Below are positions 1-8,962 of a stretch of 64,000 nucleotides of DNA, piece by piece. Positions within the stretch are counted from its first letter, which is position 1, and each line of letters begins with the position of its first letter. Below the pieces are notes generated by a model. That model made no database searches. It saw only the letters and a list, made by a program, of their open reading frames with translations, and was not told the DNA's origin. This DNA comes from Vibrio diabolicus (GTDB lineage Bacteria; Pseudomonadota; Gammaproteobacteria; Enterobacterales; Vibrionaceae), in contig CCKK01000024.1 of the NCBI GenBank assembly GCA_001048675.1, forward strand, positions 52,000 to 115,999, in the 5' to 3' direction. The translations under genes and the position numbers were made by a program.

Positions 1-2
1 AG

Positions 3-254
3 CTAGATAGCAAGGTGGAAGTTGCCCCTCAACCTAGCAAACCAGAGAAAGCAGAAAAGACCGATAAGACACCAGTAAGCAAAAAGCCTACGGCAAACCA
101 AAAGCCTACCAGCATTTGTGTGATGGTTAATGACCGTCATGGTTTGGTGTTCGCATCTGGTAAGCATAGAGACAAGCTAACGGTACTGTTTGATGATGGC
201 GAACTTGAGCAAGTGCCAGTTGGTGAAGCTCAATTAGTTGGGTATCGTGTGTAA
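3..254 (+). CDS. C-terminal part of an unknown protein, open at the left edge
   Basis: The reading frame is open to the first bases of the window, so the true start probably lies outside it; a GTG at 15 is the first possible start inside. The visible part begins with a lysine/proline-rich linker, then a compact domain ending in VPVGEAQLVGYRV that could be a small beta barrel. It is the only plus-strand gene in the left phage block and converges on the minus-strand gene at 276-608. I do not recognise the family. Confidence 0.5.
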   Translation, partial: LDSKVEVAPQPSKPEKAEKTDKTPVSKKPTANQKPTSICVMVNDRHGLVFASGKHRDKLTVLFDDGELEQVPVGEAQLVGYRV

Positions 255-255
255 A

Positions 256-273
256 GTTCTCGCATGCGAAAAC
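256..273. repeat. Phage palindrome copy 1 (GTTCTCGCATGCGAAAAC)
   Basis: One of nine dispersed copies of an 18-bp palindrome with consensus GTTTTCGCATGCGAAAAC. It sits between two convergent genes, two bases after the plus-strand stop codon. This copy has one mismatch in the left arm. It is probably a protein-binding site; see the finding on the family. Confidence 0.8.
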
Positions 274-275
274 TT

Positions 276-608
276 TTAAAGCGGGTGGCTAATTAGCTGC
301 CCGTTTTTCGTTAGGACGTAATACCCGCCGTCACGGTAGACACCAACCACATAGTGATCGAGCGGCACGTCTTGCCAGCCAAATAGCCCTAGTTCGTCAT
401 CGCAATAAGCGACGATATTCACCAGCTTTACCTTTTGGATATGCAGTAGATAGATATTATCTAGCGCCCCTTTAAATGGTCTGTAGATATACTCGCCATC
501 TTTCCTTAAAGCGGGGATCTCATTCCCTGCGACTGAATGGCCATCGGCAACGCCGTCTTCGTTTATGTCGATTAGCCCGTAGTGATAACGATGCCTGATA
601 GTAAACAT
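276..608 (-). CDS. Unknown phage protein, 110 aa
   Basis: A full-length frame that starts with ATG at 608 just after a strong terminator at 626-662, so it must be transcribed separately from the upstream Ddr-like gene. The product is aromatic-rich (many Tyr) with a segment INEDGVADGHS that looks like an acidic loop. There is no signal peptide or membrane segment. It lies last in the Dar/Ddr-like group in transcription order. No family recognised. Confidence 0.6.
   Translation of the reverse strand: MFTIRHRYHYGLIDINEDGVADGHSVAGNEIPALRKDGEYIYRPFKGALDNIYLLHIQKVKLVNIVAYCDDELGLFGWQDVPLDHYVVGVYRDGGYYVLTKNGQLISHPL
282..308 (+). terminator. Terminator of the left-edge gene
   Basis: The inverted repeat CGGGTGGCTAA / TTAGCTGCCCG (9 of 11 pairs) is followed by TTTTT on the plus strand. 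It overlaps the end of the convergent minus-strand gene. Confidence 0.6.
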
Positions 609-625
609 CCCCTACTCCCAAATGC

Positions 626-662
626 AAAAACGCCAGATTTGACAATTAAATCTGGCGTTTTT
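626..662. terminator. Bidirectional Rho-independent terminator
   Basis: AAAAACGCCAGATTT, a 7-base loop, then AAATCTGGCGTTTTT: a perfect 15-base inverted repeat with A and T tracts on both sides. It separates the Ddr-like gene (stop at 701) from the gene at 276-608. Confidence 0.9.
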
Positions 663-700
663 GTGTCTATAAAGGTTGTATAGGCAATATATGCCAAGAA

Positions 701-2146
701 CTATTTTATAGCATGCCTCGAAGCGTTTGCAAGTTCGTCCAGTTGCACACTAGACTCGAACATAAAGCCTGTTTGTACCCCCTCGTTTTCTAGCTCTTGA
801 TTTACACGCCCAAGAATATCAATAAGCGATGCACCGCCGCCGCCAAACATATCCCCGAGCGCTTGGCCTTGGTGAAGCAGCTCACTATTGATTGCCTCGG
901 CCATTGCCTTAAATGCCAGTGTCATGCGTTTTGCGCTTCGGTTGTTAGCAGCAATGAATCTCGCCAGCGCTTCGGCCTCGGGATCGTTGTCGCCAAACAA
1001 ACCGGACTGAGCCAATAGCTCATCGATGTGCTGACCGGAATCTTTGGCCTGCCTTACTAGCTCGGTTGCTTGCACCAGTGAGTCAAGTGCTGACTTAGCG
1101 AGGTCAGGTTGTGAGGCGTTAATTTCCACGGCTTCTGCCAGCGTTCCAGACGTGTTTTTATGCACCTCTCCGCTAAGGTATTGCATCTCAACAAACGCGC
1201 TTGCTGCGCCGTTTAGCGCGCTCAAAATGTTGCGAATTTCGGGATCGGCTTCCTCGGCTACCAGCTTCACCAACTTCTCGTTTTTGTACGCCTTGGCAAA
1301 CACGGCATTTTGCATGCGCTCAATCAGTTGCTTGGTTGGTCGGCCATCTTCGGTAAGTAGTCCGGCGGTTGAGTTATCCCCAATTTCAGTTAAGAAACTG
1401 TTTATAAATCCTTGGTTAGACTTGGCCAAAAGGTTGCCTGTTTCGCTCGGTTGGAATAGAGCAATCATGCGGTCATCGATGCGCTCTGCGTCAACCCAAG
1501 CTGTCTCGGCTGCGCTCATTTGTTGCAAGTCAGAGAGGTTGGAATCTCGGGCAAACTTAGCACGGTTAACTTTGGTGACACGTTCTCGAACCAACACTGG
1601 CTCGCGCATGCTCTCAACTTTCTCCGGTGATAGGTCGAAGCGCTCCGCATTGTCGATTAGGAACTGGCGGTACTTATCAGCCTTGCCCTCTCGATACGCC
1701 TTGATGATAGCTATGGTTCGACCGTTCCCCGACTCCACCACATTATCCGAGCCAACAATCGGTGCACCGTGGCTAGATAGTCCAGAATCGGTTAATTGTT
1801 GTGGACGCAAATCGTTGGCCATCTTTGAGATCTGCAATTTTGAGGATACGCGAGTACGGTCGCGCGGTTGCAGTTCTTGCGGGAAGTTCGGATTGATTCG
1901 ACCGTCTAAGTCGTTCGATGGAATAAGGTCGCGGGCTTCCACGACTTTAAAGCCTGTTTCTACTTCGTCGCCTTTTGCTGTCACAACGTAGCTGGTGCGA
2001 CCTAGCTTGGGTTTTGGATTGTCTGTTGCGTACAGTTGAACAATCTCGGCTAGGTCATTGATGTTTTTCGCCTCTTTGATTTCGGCGCTAATTGATGTGA
2101 GTTGGTTCAATTTGACCGCTCCGGTTGGATTGGCGAGTTTTCGCAT
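701..2146 (-). CDS. DdrB-like ParB-superfamily protein of the Dar/Ddr group
   Basis: A 481-aa protein whose first 160 residues fit a ParB/sulfiredoxin-like nuclease or DNA-binding domain as seen in phage DdrB-like proteins: VVEARDLIPSND, QPRDRTR, and VVESGNGRTIAIIKAY. In that family the NGR segment belongs to the active or ligand-binding loop. The rest is helical. In P1, Ddr proteins are packaged and act with Dar proteins against host type I restriction; I infer a similar role here from sequence and from the neighbouring DarA-like genes. The ATG start lies inside a copy of the GTTTTCGCATGCGAAAAC palindrome (2137-2154), so a protein bound there would block initiation. Confidence 0.7.
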   Translation of the reverse strand: MRKLANPTGAVKLNQLTSISAEIKEAKNINDLAEIVQLYATDNPKPKLGRTSYVVTAKGDEVETGFKVVEARDLIPSNDLDGRINPNFPQELQPRDRTRVSSKLQISKMANDLRPQQLTDSGLSSHGAPIVGSDNVVESGNGRTIAIIKAYREGKADKYRQFLIDNAERFDLSPEKVESMREPVLVRERVTKVNRAKFARDSNLSDLQQMSAAETAWVDAERIDDRMIALFQPSETGNLLAKSNQGFINSFLTEIGDNSTAGLLTEDGRPTKQLIERMQNAVFAKAYKNEKLVKLVAEEADPEIRNILSALNGAASAFVEMQYLSGEVHKNTSGTLAEAVEINASQPDLAKSALDSLVQATELVRQAKDSGQHIDELLAQSGLFGDNDPEAEALARFIAANNRSAKRMTLAFKAMAEAINSELLHQGQALGDMFGGGGASLIDILGRVNQELENEGVQTGFMFESSVQLDELANASRHAIK

Positions 2147-2154
2147 GCGAAAAC
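2137..2154. promoter_or_regulatory. Phage palindrome copy 2, overlapping a start codon
   Basis: A perfect GTTTTCGCATGCGAAAAC palindrome. The start codon of the DdrB-like gene (ATG ending at 2146 on the minus strand) lies in its centre, and codons 2-4 (CGA AAA CTC) are read from its right half. Confidence 0.75.
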
Positions 2155-2174
2155 TTTTGGGACAGGGAAAAGGA

Positions 2175-2297
2175 TTAAAGGCTCTTAAGCAATGCGAAAA
2201 GCGCCTTGGCGTAGTTATGACGTTCGCTGGCTGCTAGTGCAAGGTTTAAAGATTGCTTGTAGTAATAGTCTGCTCGGATTTTAGTGAAAACATTCAT
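2175..2297 (-). CDS. Small basic phage protein, 40 aa
   Basis: ATG at 2297 to TAA at 2175-2177 gives a 40-aa helical peptide beginning MNVFTKIRADYYYKQ and ending ALFALLKSL. A purine-rich GAGAAAAAACG precedes the ATG. It fills the gap between the DdrB-like gene and the 234-aa gene, on the same strand, and lies just downstream of palindrome copies 3 and 4, which could control it. No family recognised; coding status rests on fit to the gap and the leader. Confidence 0.5.
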   Translation of the reverse strand: MNVFTKIRADYYYKQSLNLALAASERHNYAKALFALLKSL

Positions 2298-2322
2298 CGT
2301 TTTTTCTCAAGTTCTCTGAAAA

Positions 2323-2387
2323 GTTTTCGCATGCGAAAACATCCGTGTCTTTCGCGCTCCATGCAAAAAGTTCTCGCATGCGAAAAC
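2323..2387. repeat. Phage palindrome copies 3 and 4, 47 bp apart
   Basis: A perfect copy at 2323-2340 and a GTTCTC variant at 2370-2387. The spacer contains CATCCGTGTCTTTC followed by a GCTCC(A/G)TGC stretch that recurs at 16327-16352, so a longer module was copied to both places. The right copy abuts the stop codon of the 234-aa gene. Confidence 0.8.
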
Positions 2388-3092
2388 TTAAGCGGCCAGT
2401 TTGTCAGGATTGTGCTCGAACCATTCAATCGCTTTTTGCTTGATGCTATCTAGCTCCAAGCCCTCTGAGTGAACGTCTCGCATTACATCAACAAACAACG
2501 ATGGCTTGGCTGTATTAAACTCCCCTGCAAGGAATCTCGCAACCAGTTCGCTTTGTTCAACTGGACGTTCGCCATTGTCGCGCTCATTCTGCTCAATGTG
2601 CTTAGTGATGATCTTGATAGCCTTGCTACGGTCAGCGCGCGACCAGCTACCAAAACCACCATTTTTCTTGGCTGAGCCCGCATCGTTTTTCCAGTAGTCC
2701 AAACCGCGCGCAACATGCCCCTTGTAGCCAAACTGGAAGTTTTCGCCATCCTTGTAAACAACGTAGTTATCCCCCTTTTCAACCATTTGGTAGTTAGGGA
2801 AAAACGCCATTTCGTATTCGTACCAGTTAGGCAGAAGTAGCACTTCATTGAGCTTTTCAATCTTATCGGAGCGGCCTAACTTGGAAAATTCTTCTACCGA
2901 TATTGGCTCATCCGAACTTGATACCGGTTCCTGCTCAACCTTTTGGTTAGCGCCTGTCAGTTTATTAAGAATTTCCACCAGCTCACGGTTCTTTTTGATG
3001 CGTTCACCAATCGATAGCTGGCCACTCTTAAGCTCTTTCAACAAACCCGCAGCATCGCGGTTGAGCGTCATTTTTTCTCTTAAGCTTAACAC
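2388..3092 (-). CDS. Unknown Dar/Ddr-group protein, 234 aa
   Basis: A GTG start at 3092 is preceded by GGAGAG at good spacing, giving MLSLREKMTLNRD; an internal ATG at 3071 is the alternative. The N-terminal 45 residues form an amphipathic helix (LLKELKSGQLSIGERIKKNRELVEIL), shorter stretches of which recall segments in large phage anti-restriction proteins. The middle has a Trp/Tyr-rich region. It lies directly between the 1,597-aa DarA-like gene and the DdrB-like gene on the same strand. The function is unknown; an injected internal protein is a reasonable guess from context. Confidence 0.6.
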   Translation of the reverse strand: MLSLREKMTLNRDAAGLLKELKSGQLSIGERIKKNRELVEILNKLTGANQKVEQEPVSSSDEPISVEEFSKLGRSDKIEKLNEVLLLPNWYEYEMAFFPNYQMVEKGDNYVVYKDGENFQFGYKGHVARGLDYWKNDAGSAKKNGGFGSWSRADRSKAIKIITKHIEQNERDNGERPVEQSELVARFLAGEFNTAKPSLFVDVMRDVHSEGLELDSIKQKAIEWFEHNPDKLAA

Positions 3093-3110
3093 TTGATTCT
3101 CTCCGGTTTA

Positions 3111-3129
3111 GGCCGCCGAAGTGGCGGCC
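3111..3129 (-). other. GC-rich intercistronic hairpin
   Basis: GGCCGCC, a 5-base loop, GGCGGCC lies between the 1,597-aa gene and the 234-aa gene. There is no T tract on the minus strand, so it is more likely an RNA-processing or stability hairpin than a terminator. Confidence 0.4.
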
Positions 3130-3139
3130 TTGGTTGTGA

Positions 3140-6100
3140 TTAAATTTGCGCTTGGATCATGCTTGTGATGTTGCTTAGAGCGGCATCCATCAACGCTTCG
3201 TTCTCTGCTATTTGGTCGTTAGCTTCGAAGTGGGCGTAAGCCTGTTCTAGTGCGGTTTGGAACTCATCAACCAATTCCGGCGTAGGTTCACCAGTGAAAT
3301 CTCGGATTTCCTTTAGTTTCTCTACATGTTCCATTTCTTCGTTATTGCCCTCTGTTTCAGATTGAGGCGCCTCACTACTTAGATTGAACGCTTTCACTAA
3401 TAGCGCTTCCATTTCCGCTGTATCGTCAAATTCACCGATCAAGTCGTTGCCTTGGTATAGCGCGAACTTGTACTCGCCATCTTTAGCGATCGGATAAATG
3501 TCAGCGTGGCTTTCATTTAACCATGAACGGGCGATTAGCGGAGCGTACACGTTCGCTGGCACTGAGCCATTTACTGAGTGGATACCTGCCGCAACACTTG
3601 GTTGTACCAATGCGCCTTTTTCGTTGTAGTAGGTATCCACAGATTGCCAGTCCTTAATCGTCTCAAGTTGAGCTTTCGCTTTTTCGCTTAAGTCGGTCGC
3701 TAGAATGTCGAATAGAACGTCTAGGCTGTAAGTGAGTCCGTCCTCATCTTTCGCATTAATCGACTTCACTCGGCCTGTTGGGAAAGTCACTTCCTGCTTA
3801 CCAAGTTTTAGCTCTAGGTTGGTAAAGGCTTCTAGCTGCTCAAGCGCTTTCGCTTCTTCTTCATCTAGGCTTTCACGGAATGAGGTAACGTCTAATACGT
3901 CATCCTCTGCCTGTTCGCCTTGCTGGTGCATTTCAGTTAGAGACGCGAGCTCTACCACTTTGCGCTCTTTACCAAAATCAAAGTCCACGGTTAGGCGGCC
4001 ACCAAAGAAATTGCGATCGTGGTAATCGGTCATCGTGTCGCTGTTGTTGTAGTCGTATTGGCCTACATAAGCGTTAACGAACTCGATCAGCTGATCTACT
4101 GCTTCGGTATAACGGCTCATACCGTGTGGCGCTGGCGAGTTAGGGTTATCAATCTCGAACTGTAGGTAAGCTGGATTGTAGAGCATGACGTTTCTTGGCA
4201 AGTCAGTCAGCGTTAGGTCTAGTGTGCCGTAGCGAGGCTTGCGTACTGAGATTTTAACGTCATTACTGATCTTGCCAGCTTTCTTAAGCTGAGCGATAAA
4301 GGCGCGGATTCGCTTAGCGATTTCACCCGTATCTCGAATGCCCTCGCTCTCATAGATTGAGCCAAATGAATATTGAGTTGGGTCTAGTGCGAGAAGTTGT
4401 TTTTCTTCCTCGGATGCACCCTTGCTCACTTCATCTGCTGTGTCAGATTCTACGGCGTTCTTAGCACCCAATAGCTCAAGCAGTTTGTTAGCACCGTCAA
4501 CCGTTAGGTAGCTGCGAGAATTGGTGTTAGCGATAAAGCGTAGCTCTTTACCCTTGTTCGACTTCGCAGAGAAGAAACTGTAGCCAAATGTATTTTCCAT
4601 TTGGTTCTCTTGTTCTTCGGTTAGCGCAATATCGTTAATCTTGCCGTCAGCGTCCACCTTAGCCAGTAGCTTGTCGGCGTTCTCGCGTAGTGTTGGGCGC
4701 GAGTGAAGCGAACCCGAGCCGTTAATGGCTAACGTTGAATACAATGATTCAAAGCCGTTGATTGTGGTGAACATGGCCGGACTGACAGGCTCTAGTGGTG
4801 CGCTGTATTCCGTCTCTGCAATTTGCTCAAGCGTTTTGCCGTCCTTAAACATGTTAAAGATTGCAATAGTGCTTTCTTTCACTGCTTGGTCGTTTAGTTG
4901 AGTCGCGTTTTGCTGCGCTGCTGCGCCCTCTAGGCCAGTTTCTAGCACCTTGCCTGTGTACGTATCGATAACGCTAAAATCAGATTGGCCAATAGTGCCA
5001 ACTGGTGCGTAGCGTTTCTCGCGTGTCGCCTTGAATTGACCTTTATGGTTCAAGTCAGGCAACGCAGCAAGGCTAGGGAAGCCACGGCTTTCGTATTCCG
5101 CTTCGATAGCTTTTGTGTACCACAATGGCATGACCGAGTTATGGATAGCGCGCGCCATCTGGTCATTGTCGATCTGCTCATCGTTATCCAAGTATCTAAA
5201 ACCATGAATTGCCAGGATGTCTTGGTTGGTAACACTTGCCATTGCATAGTGCTGAGCAAAGAGCTCATCTGAACTTAGTTCGGATAGGTCAGGGTAGATA
5301 CCGTCATCAATCGCCTTAATGAAGCGCTCAACTTTTTGGTAGTCCTCGCCTTGGTCTGCCATTGCTGGAATGACGGTTTCACCTTTTGCCTTGGTGTAAG
5401 CTACGTCTCCCTCATGGTAAACCGTAGTCGCGCTAAACGCTTTTTCTACGTCATCCAGTGCTAACGCTTCGCCGTTCTCAAACTTCTCGTATAGGTCGCC
5501 ACGTAGCGCGCGTAGGTCGAACATTTTCGCCGTTGCACTAAAGAATCCGTCACGGTAGTTCAAGATAGCTTGCAGTAGGTCAGCGCGTTTCGCACGGCGG
5601 TTAAATGGAATGCGATGAGCCGTTAGGAAATCAGTGATCTCTTTGCGGTTCTTAAATTGCGCTTCCAGTGACGCTAGGGTTTCACCTTGTAGTGATTCCA
5701 CTAGGTGCGCTTGTTCTGAAATACGCTTAGCTTGGTCATCCACTTTCTCGCCACGTTTTAGTGTTTTACCAGTACCTAGCGTTAGGTCAGCTAGCATAAC
5801 AAGACGTTTGCGATCGCTTGGGTTTACTGACTGCATATCCTTAAGTTGGGATAGAGCTGCTTCTTGGAAGCGCATGCGGCCTTGCGTGTGTTCTGCTTGG
5901 CGCTGTAATTCAGCATCGCTTTGAACCAGCATTAGGTCTTCGGCAATCTCTTGAATCATGTCCGGCGTCACAAGGTCAATCGATGCGCTCCATAGCTTGT
6001 ACGCGTTTGGATTTTCCTTGCGGTTCTTCATTTCTGGTTGCTGGCGTAGCTGCTTAGCGAACGCTGCTTTGAAGCCCACTTGTTTTAGGGTATCGAGCGT

Positions 6101-7933
6101 AGACTGAGGAATTTCATCAACGCCTTTGTCCTCAACCCATTGGTCTAGCGCTTCGGTTGCGATGCGCTCCGCTTCTTCTAGGTCGCCCTCAACCATGCCA
6201 AATAGCGGCTCTAGGTCAAAGTTACTTACTAATTCTGGTGGCAGTTTTTGGTCATAAGCGATCGCACCGTGGCGAATGCCATTACCAGCGTCAGCGAATT
6301 GCTCTTTAGCCGATTCTGGATCGAGGTACTTAACCACTTGATGTTGTGGCGGCGTCGTACCCAAGCCATAAGGGCGTAGACGTAGGCCATACCAGAATAG
6401 GTTATCCGTGGTTTCGTCTTTGTCTTGGTCGTTCGCGTTTGGCTCGTCGTTCTCAATTGGTTGTGGTTCTTCGTTGCTGTCATCGGTATCTTGAAGCAAC
6501 TTAGATTCGCGATCGTAGTCAGCCAGAATAAGTGATTTAGCAGCTTCCCAACCTTGTAGATCGTCGCCACCAGCAAGCGGTGAACCCTCGCCGTAAGTGA
6601 CAGCCAAGGTTTGGTTATCGCGCGCGTGGATCATGTACTGGCCAAAGCTATCATCGTCGTTCGCGTCAGGCGATTCGAAGTAGACAAACGGCTCGCTATC
6701 TTCGCCTTTATCCATCTTCCAGCCCTTAGCAATGGTCTTGCGACCAATAAGAGCCAATAGCCATTCTTTGCGCTCGATATTTGCTTTTCGTTCCCGTTCT
6801 TCGTCTGACAACTGAGGAAAATCGTTTTCAATTGAATCACGGATGTATTCTTTAGCCTCGGCAAGCTCTGATACCGTCATAGCACCTTTATCGAGGTCAT
6901 AAATCACATCATTGATGTACGACTCTGAATAAGTGCTAGGAACGTTTTGATTTGCTGCACCTGCAAACTCTAATGAGTCTTTAAACTCTTGGCTTAGCTG
7001 CTTAACAAAGGCATCAAGATCGCCATTGAAAGCACGGTTAATGATGAAGTCGCGTTTCTCTTGCTTAGTCCATGAAGCGTCCCATTGCTCGATCACTTGA
7101 GACGAACTACCACCAGCGTTTACATTTTTCGTTGCTGTATTTGCTGCTGGCTTGATAGCAGCAAGCTGTTTTCGTAGTTCTTCTTGGATTTCGTTCTGCG
7201 TAGCAATCTGAGTTTCCAAGCGCTTCTCTTTCTTGGCCAGCTCATCGAGCTTTTGTTCCAAGTCGGTAGCTTCTTCGCCTAGTTGCGCAGCTTGTTCATC
7301 AAGTTCTTGTGCCTTTTGTTGCGCTTCTTCCAATGCTTTCTTGTCAGCGTCTTTCTTGGCCTTAGCAGCGACAAATTTCTCGCTGTTGTTTTCAAGCAAC
7401 TGCACTAGCTTGTTGGTCACTTCCTTAAGGGATAAATCCATGTTGCCCTTTGGCGCGACTACGTGAGTAATATCGCGCGAGTTCATTAGAAAGCGGAACG
7501 CGATTAACGTGTCATCTGGATTGATTTTTAGCGGATCGTTATCCGGCGCATGGAACGCAATAGAAATGCTCTGGCCATCTGAAAACGGGATTTTCACCAT
7601 TTGGACAGCAACCGCACCAGACTTGCGCGGTTTGCCTACTTCAACGGCTTCTACCGATAAAGTAGGGGTTTTACGCTCCAAGTGCTTACCGAATTGCTGA
7701 GCACGAAATTCAAGCCTTGAGGCTTTCGATTTGAACGCCTCTAGCATCATTTGTGGCACAGGTTTGCACTGATACAAGTAGGTGTTCTCCAAATCCTCAA
7801 GTGACAATGCTTCTAGGATTTGATCGGCGTTTTTACCTTGCAGCACCGCTTCAATCTGCTCCGGCGTGAGTTTCTTGGCCAGATGGTCGATGCGATCCAC
7901 AATCTTGATTTGATTTTGACTGGTAAACATCAT
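3140..7933 (-). CDS. Large DarA-like protein, 1,597 aa
   Basis: Residues about 85-190 contain IPFSDGQSISIAFHAP and RDITHVVAP, the pattern I associate with the DarA N-terminal (defence against restriction) domain. Residues about 190-265 are a long Glu/Lys/Gln coiled coil. The remaining 1,300 residues are acidic and mostly helical with no motif I can name. In P1, DarA is a head-internal protein ejected with the DNA that protects it from type I restriction. This protein is far longer than P1 DarA, so it may be a fusion of several internal-protein modules. Its start overlaps the upstream gene by ATGA (7930-7933), indicating translational coupling. Confidence 0.65.
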   Translation of the reverse strand: MMFTSQNQIKIVDRIDHLAKKLTPEQIEAVLQGKNADQILEALSLEDLENTYLYQCKPVPQMMLEAFKSKASRLEFRAQQFGKHLERKTPTLSVEAVEVGKPRKSGAVAVQMVKIPFSDGQSISIAFHAPDNDPLKINPDDTLIAFRFLMNSRDITHVVAPKGNMDLSLKEVTNKLVQLLENNSEKFVAAKAKKDADKKALEEAQQKAQELDEQAAQLGEEATDLEQKLDELAKKEKRLETQIATQNEIQEELRKQLAAIKPAANTATKNVNAGGSSSQVIEQWDASWTKQEKRDFIINRAFNGDLDAFVKQLSQEFKDSLEFAGAANQNVPSTYSESYINDVIYDLDKGAMTVSELAEAKEYIRDSIENDFPQLSDEERERKANIERKEWLLALIGRKTIAKGWKMDKGEDSEPFVYFESPDANDDDSFGQYMIHARDNQTLAVTYGEGSPLAGGDDLQGWEAAKSLILADYDRESKLLQDTDDSNEEPQPIENDEPNANDQDKDETTDNLFWYGLRLRPYGLGTTPPQHQVVKYLDPESAKEQFADAGNGIRHGAIAYDQKLPPELVSNFDLEPLFGMVEGDLEEAERIATEALDQWVEDKGVDEIPQSTLDTLKQVGFKAAFAKQLRQQPEMKNRKENPNAYKLWSASIDLVTPDMIQEIAEDLMLVQSDAELQRQAEHTQGRMRFQEAALSQLKDMQSVNPSDRKRLVMLADLTLGTGKTLKRGEKVDDQAKRISEQAHLVESLQGETLASLEAQFKNRKEITDFLTAHRIPFNRRAKRADLLQAILNYRDGFFSATAKMFDLRALRGDLYEKFENGEALALDDVEKAFSATTVYHEGDVAYTKAKGETVIPAMADQGEDYQKVERFIKAIDDGIYPDLSELSSDELFAQHYAMASVTNQDILAIHGFRYLDNDEQIDNDQMARAIHNSVMPLWYTKAIEAEYESRGFPSLAALPDLNHKGQFKATREKRYAPVGTIGQSDFSVIDTYTGKVLETGLEGAAAQQNATQLNDQAVKESTIAIFNMFKDGKTLEQIAETEYSAPLEPVSPAMFTTINGFESLYSTLAINGSGSLHSRPTLRENADKLLAKVDADGKINDIALTEEQENQMENTFGYSFFSAKSNKGKELRFIANTNSRSYLTVDGANKLLELLGAKNAVESDTADEVSKGASEEEKQLLALDPTQYSFGSIYESEGIRDTGEIAKRIRAFIAQLKKAGKISNDVKISVRKPRYGTLDLTLTDLPRNVMLYNPAYLQFEIDNPNSPAPHGMSRYTEAVDQLIEFVNAYVGQYDYNNSDTMTDYHDRNFFGGRLTVDFDFGKERKVVELASLTEMHQQGEQAEDDVLDVTSFRESLDEEEAKALEQLEAFTNLELKLGKQEVTFPTGRVKSINAKDEDGLTYSLDVLFDILATDLSEKAKAQLETIKDWQSVDTYYNEKGALVQPSVAAGIHSVNGSVPANVYAPLIARSWLNESHADIYPIAKDGEYKFALYQGNDLIGEFDDTAEMEALLVKAFNLSSEAPQSETEGNNEEMEHVEKLKEIRDFTGEPTPELVDEFQTALEQAYAHFEANDQIAENEALMDAALSNITSMIQAQI

Positions 7934-8562
7934 GACTTTGCCGCCTCTAATTGTGCTTCAAGTTCTTTGGTTTCTTGCTTCTCTTGCTCTAATGCAGTTT
8001 CGAGATCTGCTATGCGGCGTTGTTCTTCTTCCAACTTAGTGCGAACGCTATCCCGAGCGGCTAGGGCATTGGTGTAATTGGACTGAGCGACTTGTTCAGC
8101 CGCTTTGGCTTCTTCAAGTCGCTTAGCAACAGAACGTGTAGCTGGTTGAATGTCTGAGGTGTCTTTAACGGCTTTAGCCGCTTTACGTGCAACTTGCTTG
8201 TCAAACTTGCTTTGGTTGCGCTTCATTAGGCGAACCATTTCACGCGCAAGCTCGCGCTCGTTCTTCACGCTAGGGATAGGCTGTTTAGTGCTGTTGAGTG
8301 TCATTTGGAAAATATCACCCTCATCACCAATAAACAGCGTCATTGACTGGCCATTATCAAAGAATAACTTGGCGCGTTTAACTGTCTCGCCGTCTCGTCT
8401 CGTTCTCTTGTTCGAGGCTTCTACGTCTGTAACAGTCGCACCAGCTTGTTTTAACGCAGTGATCAGACTCTTAAGGCCGCGTTCGGTCACGTTGTCAAAA
8501 TCGACCACCACATAGTTATGTGACTGGTCTAGTGCAAACTTACTGTTGTTACGCAATTTCAA
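7930..8562 (-). CDS. DarA-related small protein, 210 aa
   Basis: Residues about 30-130 carry KLFFDNGQSMTLFIGDEGD, which parallels the FSDGQSISIAFHAP segment in the 1,597-aa neighbour and fits small proteins annotated as DarA-related. The C-terminal 75 residues are a coiled coil, as in the neighbour. The two genes overlap by four bases, so they are likely made together and may form one complex in the capsid. It also overlaps the upstream gene by 14 bases. Confidence 0.6.
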   Translation of the reverse strand: MKLRNNSKFALDQSHNYVVVDFDNVTERGLKSLITALKQAGATVTDVEASNKRTRRDGETVKRAKLFFDNGQSMTLFIGDEGDIFQMTLNSTKQPIPSVKNERELAREMVRLMKRNQSKFDKQVARKAAKAVKDTSDIQPATRSVAKRLEEAKAAEQVAQSNYTNALAARDSVRTKLEEEQRRIADLETALEQEKQETKELEAQLEAAKS

Positions 8563-8962
8563 ATTCCTCTGAATATGTCGTACAGGTAGGAAAGATTTTG
8601 TACAGCGGATTGATTAGGGAACAGGAGCGCTCAATCTTAACGTCCAGAATCCACTCGCCATGCAGCTTTTCCCCCGCTTCGAGTTCGAGTAACTTGCGAT
8701 CGAACGTCAGGTATTCGCTGTTATGTCCGGCGTGTGAAAAGTCGAGCTTACGTGTGCGAGTAATGACGGTTTTTGGTCGTTTTTTACTGCGCAACGAATA
8801 GGTTAAAGTCCCACTCGTTATGGCTCGCTGAGATTGATAACCAAGAACGAATCGAATCACATCGGGATCGTCCATCTGGTTTGCATGCAGTATTTTTACT
8901 GCGTTTCGTTTAAGCAAAAATCGGTCAGCAATGGCTAGGCCAATTACTGCAAATTCCATCAT
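8549..8962 (-). CDS. Unknown protein after the holin, 137 aa
   Basis: Starts at the ATGATG that overlaps the holin stop (8959-8962) and ends 14 bases inside the next gene, so it is translationally coupled on both sides. The N-terminus MMEFAVIGLAIADRFLL is mildly hydrophobic, but the rest looks soluble and beta-rich. In P1 the gene after holin lydA is the holin antagonist lydB, of similar length; a LydB-like role is suggested by position only, as I see no sequence match. Confidence 0.55.
   Translation of the reverse strand: MMEFAVIGLAIADRFLLKRNAVKILHANQMDDPDVIRFVLGYQSQRAITSGTLTYSLRSKKRPKTVITRTRKLDFSHAGHNSEYLTFDRKLLELEAGEKLHGEWILDVKIERSCSLINPLYKIFPTCTTYSEEFEIA

Noticed and set aside
1044..1991. 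315-codon plus-strand open frame
   Set aside because: It lies wholly inside the DdrB-like gene on the other strand, is Ser/Arg-rich, and has no leader; the minus-strand protein has recognisable motifs.
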